Source: Nitrospira sp. bin75 (GTDB lineage Bacteria; Nitrospirota; Nitrospiria; Nitrospirales; UBA8639). From it: a DNA stretch of 64,000 nt. Within the stretch, counting starts at the first letter, position 1. Every line of letters starts with the position of its first letter. Below, one piece after another: positions 1-8,376 of the stretch. A program made the translations under genes and the position numbers. Where the stretch lies: assembly GCA_002238765.1 (NCBI GenBank), contig MPMZ01000006.1:17944-81943 (forward strand), given 5' to 3'. The notes under the pieces are model-generated. The model worked only from the letters and a program-made list of their open reading frames with translations. It was not told where the DNA came from and ran no database searches.

Positions 1-46
1 CGGCGACCTTGCCCCATACCTGCTGCATGCCTCGTTCTCCCTTCAT
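1..46 (-). CDS. 5' end of an unidentified gene, truncated by the window edge
   Basis: An ATG at 46 overlaps the stop of the upstream gene as ATGA, a typical translationally coupled junction within an operon. Only about 15 codons are visible (MKGERGMQQVWGKVA), with a second in-frame ATG at codon 7. Too little remains to assign a family. Its position after a haem-binding gamma-type subunit suggests an assembly factor or another respiratory component, but that is inference. Confidence 0.35.
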   Translation of the reverse strand, partial: MKGERGMQQVWGKVA

Positions 47-879
47 GATTCGTTACCCCTCCGAATTTTTCTCACCAGGAAAAACTGAAAGCCGGCGGCA
101 AGTACGATACCCAACACGACGTATCCATAAATGGAATTGTCCGGTGGCGGCTCGGCCCGAAAGTACCACCATGATGAAACGGCTTTCTGCGACCCTCTTT
201 CCTTCACCGCCCCATCCACGATTTCCCCATCCCAAAACGCGAATGCCACGTTTCGCCATTCACCGGGCGTGACTTGCACGTCATGTTCATCACCCGTTTG
301 TAACGGCCTGGAAAACACGACGCGCCAGGTTCCGTCCTGCCAGGCGCCCGTTGCCGAGACGTTCTGATCGTCCTGCGCCCGGATCGTTTTGAACCCCTTG
401 GCGCTCATATCGGTGGCTTTGCCGTCTTCCTTTTTCCAGTACCAGATATTGACCGCCCCTCCTTCGACCTGGAGCATTTCCTGCCCATGGGCGAAGTGGG
501 CCATTTTATCGCCGACCATAAACTCGATCGCGGCGGCATCGGCGGCATCGTTCGACGGATCGGCGTACTCCAGCAGGATGGCCAGATCCTGTCCGTTATG
601 GATCCCGCGAACCTTGACGGACTTCACCGTGACTTCCTGAATGCGGTCCGGCCAATGAACCTGTGGAGCCAATTTGAATTCCGCCGGCTGGATCGTGTCC
701 CACACCGCGGCGTTCGGATCATCGGCAGGAATCGCGTCGTCCGTCAAATGCAACCGAACGGCCACACTGCCGGCGCCGCTTTCCGGGGGCGGGTCGCTCG
801 CGAACACGCAGGAAACCCCGGCTCCCGTCACCGTGAGGATGAGTCCAAGCGCGACGTTGAAGATCTTCTGATATCCCAT
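43..879 (-). CDS. Haem-binding gamma-type subunit, ethylbenzene dehydrogenase/NxrC-like
   Basis: 278 aa. An N-terminal signal or anchor segment (residues about 7-28) precedes a periplasmic beta-rich domain, and a second membrane segment lies near the C-terminus (about residues 250-270) with a basic tail. The body (VRLHLTDDAIPADDP, IRAQDDQNVSATGAW, WRVVFSRPL) resembles the haem b-binding domain of ethylbenzene dehydrogenase, DMSO-reductase-family gamma subunits and NxrC. Those proteins pass electrons between a molybdopterin enzyme and the electron transport chain. No molybdopterin subunit is visible in the window, so its partner is unknown; here it may serve the neighbouring bc/bd-like assembly. 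The ATG has a good AGGAG site 7 bases upstream. It is the last complete gene of the minus-strand respiratory operon. The family call is by eye. Confidence 0.7.
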   Translation of the reverse strand: MGYQKIFNVALGLILTVTGAGVSCVFASDPPPESGAGSVAVRLHLTDDAIPADDPNAAVWDTIQPAEFKLAPQVHWPDRIQEVTVKSVKVRGIHNGQDLAILLEYADPSNDAADAAAIEFMVGDKMAHFAHGQEMLQVEGGAVNIWYWKKEDGKATDMSAKGFKTIRAQDDQNVSATGAWQDGTWRVVFSRPLQTGDEHDVQVTPGEWRNVAFAFWDGEIVDGAVKERGSQKAVSSWWYFRAEPPPDNSIYGYVVLGIVLAAGFQFFLVRKIRRGNES

Positions 880-958
880 TTTCCTGCTCCTTGGATCCTT
901 TTCTTCGACAAAACCAACGATCGTTGGACTCTACGAGGGCGCAACCTCCCCTCAGTCC

Positions 959-1684
959 TTATTCCTCTTCCTCCCAGGTCCGTGGAGACTGGCCGGCGCC
1001 GTCATATTCACCCATGATAATTTTCCAGATCCATTCGTCCGGCAATTCCACTTCCCAACGCGGCATGGCTGATTTCCATGGCATCGCTTCGACCGGAAGG
1101 CCGACGCCGCCTTTTTTGATCCGCCAGAAGAGATAGGATTCCTGCAATTGGGCGATGGTGCCGGGATCGCCGAAATTCGCCGGAGGCGGGTTGAAGCCGA
1201 CCGCTGCCGGACCTTTCCCGTCGAAATTGGCTCCGTGACAGGGAGAACAAAACGCCGCATAGAGGCCTTTCCCCATCATGATATTGTTCTGCGATCTTTC
1301 ATAAGGATTCGCCAGACCGACAAACTCCCCCGGAGGCGCGGGATGAATGGTCCGATTTTCCGCCGGCGGCATATCGCTTGGGGCGAGCCTGGTATACGTT
1401 TGCCACCCCACCAACACGGGGAACAACACGAACACCAGAATGCGCGCGGTCCCGGCAATGCCCGTCTGCCCCGTGCCGGTGAGGAACCGCCCGATGGGTC
1501 CCATGAATTCGTCGAGACTTCCCCCGCTCATGGTATAGAAAATCATCGCAGAGGCCAGGGTGAGCGCCAGATACAGGAAAATCAGACTGGCCGGGAGCGG
1601 CGCGGTGAACAACGGGAGTATGAATTTGAGAAACACATACATTCCCACCAACAGGATGACTGTTTTCGCAAGGGAACCTTTCAT
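959..1684 (-). CDS. Membrane-anchored monohaem cytochrome c
   Basis: 241 aa. Three hydrophobic segments (about residues 7-27, 32-52 and 78-97) precede one class I cytochrome c domain with CSPCH at 146-150. The sequence GVGLPVEAMPWKSAMP after the haem site is a plausible Met-ligand region. The domain should face the periplasm and move electrons to or from the other subunits encoded here. An acidic tail (WEEEE) ends the protein. GGAAGG lies 7 bases before the ATG, supporting the start. It is followed by the gamma-type subunit after about 80 bases and preceded closely by another cytochrome c gene, consistent with a single transcript. Confidence 0.82.
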   Translation of the reverse strand: MKGSLAKTVILLVGMYVFLKFILPLFTAPLPASLIFLYLALTLASAMIFYTMSGGSLDEFMGPIGRFLTGTGQTGIAGTARILVFVLFPVLVGWQTYTRLAPSDMPPAENRTIHPAPPGEFVGLANPYERSQNNIMMGKGLYAAFCSPCHGANFDGKGPAAVGFNPPPANFGDPGTIAQLQESYLFWRIKKGGVGLPVEAMPWKSAMPRWEVELPDEWIWKIIMGEYDGAGQSPRTWEEEE

Positions 1685-1699
1685 ATTTCACCCTTCCGG

Positions 1700-2308
1700 C
1701 TAAGGTGTTCCATTGACGGTAAGGGAGGCGACATCCACCTCGCTTTCCTTGCCGATATTCATCACGTCTTCGACCTTGACGCTAATGGGTTCGCCGCTCA
1801 TTTTCTGCAAAAACGAAATCACCGAATAAATCTCCTGTTGCGACAAGGCAATCGGATTCTTGTGGATATAGGGCATGCGGGCCGGATATTCCTTGGGCAG
1901 GCCTTCATGCCTGAAATCCAGATAAATATAGGCTTGCGGCTCGGTCAGGCTTTCATAGATGAACTCCGGAGCGAGCTTGGCTCCGATGCCCTTCAGATCC
2001 GGACACCTGGCTGATTCACTCGGACCGATGGAATGACACAAGGCGCACTGCCCTTTGCTGAAAAAAATCTTTTGACCGATCGCGGCCAAATCATCAGGCG
2101 TTTTGACTTCGGCAATATCGAAGGTCTCGATGGCCGGAGGTAGAGAGGCCATCTGCGGCACCCCCAGCGCAATCAAGGTAAACGTCCCCAGGACGATCAC
2201 CACGAAGCCGACCACCCTGAGAAATTTCGACTTGATGAAGAGCAGGATGCAGATTCCGACTCCTACGACAGTGAGACCGATCAATTGGAGTATTGCGACT
2301 TCACTCAT
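1700..2308 (-). CDS. Membrane-anchored monohaem cytochrome c
   Basis: 202 aa. Two N-terminal membrane helices (about residues 5-25 and 30-50) anchor a soluble class I cytochrome c domain with CALCH at 88-92. The downstream segment LPKEYPARMPYIHKNPIALS offers a plausible axial Met (PARMP) and resembles small periplasmic cytochromes c. The start ATG has AGGA about five bases upstream. It lies between a bd-like subunit and another membrane cytochrome c, so it is probably a stable electron-carrying subunit of the same complex rather than a free carrier. Confidence 0.82.
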   Translation of the reverse strand: MSEVAILQLIGLTVVGVGICILLFIKSKFLRVVGFVVIVLGTFTLIALGVPQMASLPPAIETFDIAEVKTPDDLAAIGQKIFFSKGQCALCHSIGPSESARCPDLKGIGAKLAPEFIYESLTEPQAYIYLDFRHEGLPKEYPARMPYIHKNPIALSQQEIYSVISFLQKMSGEPISVKVEDVMNIGKESEVDVASLTVNGTP

Positions 2309-2380
2309 GGGTCCTCGCTCCGTTCGGTAATGCCAGCGTCAATGGTTTCTCAAGCAAGACGTCCCATCCCGCCTGCGTTT

Positions 2381-4237
2381 TCACACCTTTTCCCGTGGGG
2401 CTCCACCGGCCATGGCAGGCGCCACGCTTCCCGGGATCTCGGCCGGTGCGGGTTGTTCCTGCCCCGGGCTTTTCTTCCCTTTGTCACCCATCGTGGCCAC
2501 CCAAAAGATAAACGCCACCAGCAAACAAAACACAAAGGTATTGAGGGACATGAACGCGGCCGCGTATCCCAACGCAGGAGAATAGGCGTACTCCGAGGTG
2601 TCTCTTATCACGCCGTACACGTGCCAGTGTACCCGGGAGGATGAGCGGGCATAGCCCATCAGCGACATCAACAGGATCACCATCACCGCATTGGACACCA
2701 ACGAATAGCCGGCCCGAATCGGCATTTGCCCCCAGATCATTTCCGTCGTGGTTTTGGCGCTTTTCATCAGGATGGCCGTCAAGGGCGTAAACGTCACCAT
2801 CACGAACAGAACGATCAACACCTGGGCGACGGAGAAATAGTTGATCCGGATAATGGCCGGAACGAAATACCCCCAGACCCCCAGCACAATAACCGCGATC
2901 CCGGCTAGCACCAACAAGGCGCCCATGACCGATTTGGCGATCTTCGCCCACGCGGCCGTTTCCTGCTTTCCGGCCCGCCAATACATGATGAAACTCATGA
3001 ACGTGACCAGAATCATGAGATTGGCCACCGTCATTTTTGCGGACATCACCCCGAATACGCCAAGCAGCGGATGATGGGTCCCGCCCATTTTTCTGGCTTC
3101 CTCGAGACTGGCGACAAGGGAGTGGGGGGTCATCCAGACGCCCAGACACACCATGAGCACAACGAGCATGGCAAGGATCGGTCGCCTGTAGGTTCGCTCG
3201 GAGCCCGGAATCCGGTAGGTAATGCCCATCCAGAAATAGTAGTTCGCCCCGAGGAACAACACCCCGATGAGCATCGCCTGCAGGATAAAGAGCCAAGCCA
3301 GAAATCCGCCCATGAGGGTAATGCCCATTTGCTGGTTATATTGGTAAATCTCCCGCATGAGCCAATACCCGGCGAAAGGCAGGGGGAGCATGCCGAACAC
3401 GCCGATGAAATTTCCGACGTAGCCCATCCAATCATAATGTTCCCGTTCCTCCTGGCTGGCCGCCAGGAGATACCGGATGCCGGCATAGGCACCGCAAATG
3501 AACCCGCCCAAGACCACGTTTGCAATGAGTCGATGAATGTTGACCGGCCACCACGTGGGATTCCACGTGGCCGCCCATGCCCGCTCAATCGCCGTGCCTT
3601 CCGCCACCACGACGGGACTGGCCTGGAACGTCGCCCAGGCGTTGGGGACGATCATGATAAACAGGGCAAAGACGTTCAGCAGGAAGCCCAAGAACAGATG
3701 AAACGTCTTTTTATTTCCCTGCATGGCGTCCCATCCGTACCAGTACAGGTACAGCGTGACCGTTTCCAACAGGAATAACAGGCAGTACACGATGAAGGTC
3801 GGGAAAAAAATGTCGGACAGATACGCCATGAGCTTCGGGTACAGCCCGATCAACAGAAAGAGCAGGATGCCCCCGAACAGCGCCGTCGTGGCGTACGCGG
3901 ACGTCAACAGCTTGGTGAACTCTTTTGCCAGCTTGTCGTACCGGGCTTCCTTGGTCTTCCATCCCACGATTTCGCACACCCAGGCGAAGATCGGCACGCC
4001 CAACACGAAGCCCGCCAGAAGTAAATGCTGCTGGGCCACGACCCAGACGACGTTCCGGCTGCCGACTCCGGGAATATCCCGATACTCGACGGACATCGCT
4101 TGTGACGCCGCATCCTGGGCCCAAACCATCGCAGGCAGGAGGACCAAGGCCCAGAAGACACTCCATCCGAAGAGGGACGAGGGTTTCACCGCAGGCACCC
4201 GGGACTTCAGCTTTTCGATCATGCCGTGGTTTTTCAT
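2381..4237 (-). CDS. Cytochrome bd-like membrane subunit I homologue
   Basis: 618 aa from the chosen start, with a cleavable or anchoring N-terminal segment ending near WAQ and then at least twelve hydrophobic helices. Features resembling CydA are a conserved His in VVAQQHLLLAG near the start of the first core helix, and NIHRLIANVVLGG, which matches the region holding the second haem His of CydA. The CydA quinol-binding Q-loop signature (GRELRPQPW-like) is not visible, so ordinary quinol oxidase activity is doubtful. An in-frame ATG lies 27 bases upstream at 4264, but the ATG at 4237 has GAGGG at better spacing (7 bases). A paralogue lies at 8377-10089. Both sit in one operon with cytochrome b and Rieske genes, so it probably works within a cytochrome bc-like assembly. 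Confidence 0.8.
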   Translation of the reverse strand: MKNHGMIEKLKSRVPAVKPSSLFGWSVFWALVLLPAMVWAQDAASQAMSVEYRDIPGVGSRNVVWVVAQQHLLLAGFVLGVPIFAWVCEIVGWKTKEARYDKLAKEFTKLLTSAYATTALFGGILLFLLIGLYPKLMAYLSDIFFPTFIVYCLLFLLETVTLYLYWYGWDAMQGNKKTFHLFLGFLLNVFALFIMIVPNAWATFQASPVVVAEGTAIERAWAATWNPTWWPVNIHRLIANVVLGGFICGAYAGIRYLLAASQEEREHYDWMGYVGNFIGVFGMLPLPFAGYWLMREIYQYNQQMGITLMGGFLAWLFILQAMLIGVLFLGANYYFWMGITYRIPGSERTYRRPILAMLVVLMVCLGVWMTPHSLVASLEEARKMGGTHHPLLGVFGVMSAKMTVANLMILVTFMSFIMYWRAGKQETAAWAKIAKSVMGALLVLAGIAVIVLGVWGYFVPAIIRINYFSVAQVLIVLFVMVTFTPLTAILMKSAKTTTEMIWGQMPIRAGYSLVSNAVMVILLMSLMGYARSSSRVHWHVYGVIRDTSEYAYSPALGYAAAFMSLNTFVFCLLVAFIFWVATMGDKGKKSPGQEQPAPAEIPGSVAPAMAGGAPREKV

Positions 4238-4271
4238 ATGCGATCCCTCATTGAACGGTTTCATCGTTCCC

Positions 4272-4499
4272 TCAATAGTTGTGTGGTAACAGCGGCGCGA
4301 CAGTCTGACAGGTCGCCCGCAGGATCATCAAGTCCCGTGAGTAGGCCCCATACTCATGGCGCTGCAACGGGCGCTTGAACGACGGTTGATTACAGGCCCC
4401 GTCCAACGCGCTGTTGACCATCAGGTGCAGGTCGTCGAACGTCGGATTGCCCACACACCCGGTCACCGCCAACACCAGGCACATCGCCGCCAGTCTCAT
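4272..4499 (-). CDS. Small lipoprotein of the respiratory operon
   Basis: About 75 aa. A short signal peptide with lipobox LAVTGC predicts lipid attachment at Cys, followed by a small Cys-containing domain. I do not recognise the family. I chose the ATG at 4499 because it gives a normal lipoprotein signal and has GGGA about 8 bases upstream. A TTG at 4529 would overlap the preceding stop but would place ten polar residues before the signal. It lies 34 bases ahead of the bd-like gene, so it may be an accessory or assembly subunit. Confidence 0.65.
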   Translation of the reverse strand: MRLAAMCLVLAVTGCVGNPTFDDLHLMVNSALDGACNQPSFKRPLQRHEYGAYSRDLMILRATCQTVAPLLPHNY

Positions 4500-4525
4500 G
4501 ATTTTTTCCCAAACATCTCCAATCG

Positions 4526-5473
4526 TCAATGCGTGTGATCGGCGGGGTTGTGCCCGCTACCGGAGGAACCGGGGGCAGCCGAAGCCGCCGGTTTCTCCTT
4601 GGGAGCCGCCTTCTCCAGAGCCTTCTCCAGAGCCTTCTCCGGGGCCTCCGCCGGCTTCTCCGCCTTCGGCGTCGCCCCCTCGGGATTCTCTTTCTCCAAC
4701 TCCTTCAACGTGGCCTCGGCGCGAGCCAGGACCTGTTCCGCGCTCTTGATGACCTCCTTGGGAACGATCTCCTTTTCCGCCTTTTTCGCGTCAATGAATT
4801 CGTATTCTTCATGGGGATGCGGGGTGCTCACGGGGAGCAAGCCCCAAAACAAAAAGATCAGCACGACGCCGGTTCCCGTAAAGGCCGTCAGCCAGAGCGG
4901 TTGGTCCCGCGGAATCCTGAGGAGATCCCATTTCGACACGATATCCTGGAACGCCCCGTCGACGGGCGCAGACGCGCGAACGAAGCGTTGCGCCAAGGCA
5001 CCCAGGCCGAACAACCAGCCATACACCAGGACGATCAGGACGATGGTGACCGGCAGTCCCCACATGACCAATTCCAGGCTGATTTTTTCAGCAATTGGAA
5101 TCACGAGGACGTTTTCTTCGACAACATGCAGCGTGGCGTGGACCGCTGATAGTGAGAGGGACTTGACGCCACTCACGATCATGAACAACAGGGGAAGATA
5201 GATCACGGAAAAGACCGCCCACATCCCCCACAAGCGAAGGCCCGTCCCCTTGGGAGGATCTACGCTCAACCGTTCAAGAAAGACCGTGCGGGAGCACAGG
5301 CCGAGCGCCCAAATGTCAATGGGAATGGACAGGACGAGCAATGCTTCAAGACCGACACCTTCCCACGGATGAACACCGGCCGCCAACATGAGAAACGCGG
5401 CGACCAGTTTCAGAGGGAAACCCGTCCAGAACGTCGGCCAAGCGACCAACAGACCGAGTTTGGCGTTCGACAT
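4526..5473 (-). CDS. Polytopic membrane protein with Glu/Lys/Ala-rich tail
   Basis: 315 aa with about five to six hydrophobic segments in the first 220 residues (for example residues 20-38, 41-60, 83-102, 135-160, 200-218). A charged, low-complexity tail follows (residues about 225-315) rich in Glu, Lys, Ala and Pro, with repeats such as EKALEKALEKA, ending in GHNPADHTH. No cofactor motif is visible and I do not recognise the family. It starts two bases after the stop of the cytochrome b gene, so it is very likely a structural or assembly partner of that complex. Confidence 0.7.
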   Translation of the reverse strand: MSNAKLGLLVAWPTFWTGFPLKLVAAFLMLAAGVHPWEGVGLEALLVLSIPIDIWALGLCSRTVFLERLSVDPPKGTGLRLWGMWAVFSVIYLPLLFMIVSGVKSLSLSAVHATLHVVEENVLVIPIAEKISLELVMWGLPVTIVLIVLVYGWLFGLGALAQRFVRASAPVDGAFQDIVSKWDLLRIPRDQPLWLTAFTGTGVVLIFLFWGLLPVSTPHPHEEYEFIDAKKAEKEIVPKEVIKSAEQVLARAEATLKELEKENPEGATPKAEKPAEAPEKALEKALEKAAPKEKPAASAAPGSSGSGHNPADHTH

Positions 5474-5474
5474 C

Positions 5475-6581
5475 TTAATCCAAAAATTCCCTGTTGAGGA
5501 TCGCGGAAACGGTGAAAATCAAAATCACCGCCATAATGGCAATCCAGCCGATCAACGCTATCGGCCGTTTAAAAATATTCCGTTCCGGATTCCTGTCGAG
5601 AAACGGTAATGCCGCCAGGAAGCCCATAAACGCTCCGGGGATCGCGACGGCCCCCAAAAACTGGCCGAATTCTCCGCCAAAGATCTTCAAGCGCAACAGT
5701 TGAAAGAGAAACAGAAAATACCATTCAGGTTCAGGATGGTAGTCCCCCGGATCCGGTGTGGCCTCTTCCAACAACACCACCGGCTCGATAAACGCCAACG
5801 TACAGATAATCAGAAAGACCGTGGCCATGGCCACGATATCCTTCCAGATCTGCCTGGGAAAGAAATAATCCGTCTTCGCCTTGATTTGTTCGGGGGTTCC
5901 ACGGAACGGACCGGCGGGTCCGGCTTTGCGGAACAGGAACAGGTGGAGACCGGCCAAACCCATTAATGCCGCCGGCAGAACCATCACGTGAATGACGAAG
6001 AACCGGCTCAGGGTCATTTGGCCCGGGGTCGGCCCCCCTTTCAGAAAACGACTCAGGAAATCCCCGACGAGCGGGGTCTTGTCCATGATCTCGACACCCA
6101 CGACCGTGGCCCAATACGCCCGTTGATCCCATGGGAGCAGGTAGCCCGTAAAGCCGAATGCCATGACCAGTCCGAAGAGAGCCAGCCCGACCAGCCAAAT
6201 CAGTTCCCTGGGCTTTTTATAGGCTCCCCACAGGAACACTTGAGACATATGGGCAAACACCATCACCACCATGGCCGAAGAGCCCCAGAAATGGTAACTC
6301 AGCAGAAACCATCCGTAATCCACTTCGTGAATGATGTATTGCGTGCTGGCATACGCGTGGTCGGTGCTCGGCACGTAGTAAAACATCAACAGAATCCCCG
6401 TCACCACCTGCATAATGAAGATGAACAGCAAACACGAGCCGAACGCATAGGCCCATCGAGACCCGCCGGGAACGGGCTCGTTCAACATTTTGGCCTGAAT
6501 GGTTTTCAGCCCGACTCGTTCATCGACAAAGTCGACGACTTTTTCAAAGACATTGGGTTGGTTGGTGGTATCGCCGTTCAT
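5475..6581 (-). CDS. Cytochrome b of a bc1/b6f-type complex
   Basis: 368 aa, one polypeptide covering both the haem-binding half and the subunit-IV half. The first His pair (in SYHFWGSSAMVVMVFAHM) has 13 intervening residues. The second (in IHVMVLPAALMGLAGLH) has 14, a spacing typical of cytochrome b6 rather than mitochondrial cytochrome b. PEWYF in the second half is the quinol-oxidation-site motif. It should exchange electrons with quinone in the membrane and hand them to the Rieske protein encoded immediately upstream. The six-base gap from the Rieske gene and two-base gap to the next gene indicate one operon. Confidence 0.93.
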   Translation of the reverse strand: MNGDTTNQPNVFEKVVDFVDERVGLKTIQAKMLNEPVPGGSRWAYAFGSCLLFIFIMQVVTGILLMFYYVPSTDHAYASTQYIIHEVDYGWFLLSYHFWGSSAMVVMVFAHMSQVFLWGAYKKPRELIWLVGLALFGLVMAFGFTGYLLPWDQRAYWATVVGVEIMDKTPLVGDFLSRFLKGGPTPGQMTLSRFFVIHVMVLPAALMGLAGLHLFLFRKAGPAGPFRGTPEQIKAKTDYFFPRQIWKDIVAMATVFLIICTLAFIEPVVLLEEATPDPGDYHPEPEWYFLFLFQLLRLKIFGGEFGQFLGAVAIPGAFMGFLAALPFLDRNPERNIFKRPIALIGWIAIMAVILIFTVSAILNREFLD

Positions 6582-6587
6582 AACGCG

Positions 6588-7532
6588 TTACAGCAGTCGG
6601 ATTTGCCCTTTCACCCCGGCCTTGTATTCAACGTCGATGATTTGCACTTCTCCGGCGGCATTGACCTGCATCGGCAGGACGTCGAGCGGACGCGGCGCCG
6701 GGCCGTCCAGCACCTTGCCCGCCTCGTCATAGATGCTTAAATGACAGGGACACAAAAAGACCCCGTCGGGAAAATTCTTCGTTCTGCGCCACTTGTACCC
6801 GCATCCCAGATGCGGGCATTTTCCGGAAAATCCGATGTAGGGCGCCTTGGCTTTATTCACCCACACCAACTCGCCCTTGTGGTCGTAAAACTTCTTGTCT
6901 TTCCCGCCGTAGACGGCCTTTTGCACTTCGGGAGTCGCCTTCACCACCCAGATGTTTTTCTCGATCTGCTGTTCGGGCATAAAGGCTTCCTTGAAGCCCC
7001 GCGTGAACTTGAACTGGTAGCCGATGTTATCTTTTCGGATCTTGCGGACGTTACCCACGGAAAACCACGAATTGTCGAACGGCTTGTACATGGGCTTCAT
7101 GACGTATTTCAAAACGGGGAAGACCAGGGGAAGGGCGATCAACGTGCCGATCGCGTGCGTCATGTTCATGAAAAAGTTACGGCGGGGCACCCCCTGTTCG
7201 AGTTGGGGGCAGGGCACGAGAATTTCGCCGGGCTCCACGTGCAGACGATCTTCCAGGTGGGCGATTTCCACGTCGTGATGCGTGACGTAAGCGTCGCGGT
7301 CCAGCACGGGAAACGCCCTGAATTCCTCCAGCGAACCCCGCAGCACGATTTCTTCCTCATTCGGGATTTCCTGGATTTGGCCGACCGGGACCTGTCGGTC
7401 CACGCCTTGCCCGGGCCCCTCCCTGACCACCACGTGACTGATCTCGAGGGAGAGAGGATCGACAATGACCTTGGAAATGCTGCCGACTTCCCCGTCGGCA
7501 CACCGCGCTTTTGCCTTGATTTTCGGTTGCAT
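6588..7532 (-). CDS. Rieske iron-sulfur protein with N-terminal PRC-barrel-like domain
   Basis: 314 aa, much longer than the roughly 180-200 aa of usual Rieske subunits. The C-terminal half has CPHLGC (239-244) and CPCH (261-264), the two [2Fe-2S] ligand loops with Cys and His ligands. A hydrophobic anchor lies near residues 123-145 after a basic stretch (GVPRRNF). The first ~100 residues (GSISKVIVDPLSLEISHVVV, QVPVGQIQEI) have the look of a PRC-barrel domain: a beta barrel often involved in protein contacts. The reading frame is continuous, so this is a true fusion in the given sequence. It would face the periplasm at least in its Rieske part and pass electrons between cytochrome b and a cytochrome c. 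Confidence 0.92.
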   Translation of the reverse strand: MQPKIKAKARCADGEVGSISKVIVDPLSLEISHVVVREGPGQGVDRQVPVGQIQEIPNEEEIVLRGSLEEFRAFPVLDRDAYVTHHDVEIAHLEDRLHVEPGEILVPCPQLEQGVPRRNFFMNMTHAIGTLIALPLVFPVLKYVMKPMYKPFDNSWFSVGNVRKIRKDNIGYQFKFTRGFKEAFMPEQQIEKNIWVVKATPEVQKAVYGGKDKKFYDHKGELVWVNKAKAPYIGFSGKCPHLGCGYKWRRTKNFPDGVFLCPCHLSIYDEAGKVLDGPAPRPLDVLPMQVNAAGEVQIIDVEYKAGVKGQIRLL

Positions 7533-7551
7533 CGAACGTCCTGAAATGAGG

Positions 7552-8358
7552 TTATTTCATTTTGATAGGCTTCGGTGTCTTGACCGAGGTATCTTTCAAC
7601 GTCGCCAAAAAGGCCACCAACGCGTCCACTTCTTCATCGAACATCAAGTCCTTATATTTGTCCGGCATTTTGCCTTTCTTGTACTGCTTGTCGAATCCTT
7701 CGGCCTTCCAGCTCTTGGGGTCGAGGATTTTTTGCCGAAGGGCGTCAGGCGTCATGAGATTGCCGATATTGTCCAACTCCGGCCCCCGCTTCTTTCCGCC
7801 TTTTCCAAAGAGTTTGTGGCAGTTGTAACACTCCTGCAGTTCCCATTGCTCCTTGCCGAGCGCCACCAGGTCGCCCGCCGCGGCCGATGACGCGGGAGTC
7901 GCGGCTTCCTCCACGACCTGCACGCCGCCGCCGAGAATTTTCAATTGTTGCTCGATCGAGACGGCCCGCGCATTCAGGGCTTTGGCCCGCGCGACCAGTT
8001 CCTCGGCTTTCCCCTGTTGGGTCCTGGCCCGGCGCGCTTTCAGGACCTTTTCAATTTTCCCTTTTTCGATTTCCGGATCGTACTGCGGCAGGCCGCTCGC
8101 CCCGCCGATGTACACGCCCGACAGCACCAGGTAAAACAACACCAGGCCGATGATCGCCTTGATGCCCTCGAGACGATTCAGGGAAGGGGCATCGAGCAGG
8201 ATAAACACGCCGGCGCCGAGCATGGCATAAATAAAGAACATAACCTGGAACACGAGGGGAAAATGCGTGGCTCTTGCCACCGCCACCAGCACAATCCCCA
8301 GGATGACGCCTATGACGCCTTTTTTGACGATGTTTCGGATCAAACTTTGCTCAGCCAT
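7552..8358 (-). CDS. Membrane-anchored cytochrome c with coiled-coil linker
   Basis: 268 aa. Three N-terminal membrane helices (about 13-30, 35-55, 66-85) precede a charged, probably helical linker (residues 95-145, rich in Lys, Arg, Glu and Ala) and a monohaem cytochrome c domain with CYNCH at 177-181. A methionine-containing segment KKGKMPDKYKDLMF could supply the sixth ligand. The gene lies directly between the Rieske gene and the second bd-like subunit, so it is a likely cytochrome c1-like electron acceptor of this complex. That role is inferred from context; the sequence is not a classical cytochrome c1. Confidence 0.85.
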   Translation of the reverse strand: MAEQSLIRNIVKKGVIGVILGIVLVAVARATHFPLVFQVMFFIYAMLGAGVFILLDAPSLNRLEGIKAIIGLVLFYLVLSGVYIGGASGLPQYDPEIEKGKIEKVLKARRARTQQGKAEELVARAKALNARAVSIEQQLKILGGGVQVVEEAATPASSAAAGDLVALGKEQWELQECYNCHKLFGKGGKKRGPELDNIGNLMTPDALRQKILDPKSWKAEGFDKQYKKGKMPDKYKDLMFDEEVDALVAFLATLKDTSVKTPKPIKMK

Positions 8359-8376
8359 ACTCGCTTTCCACCTCCG

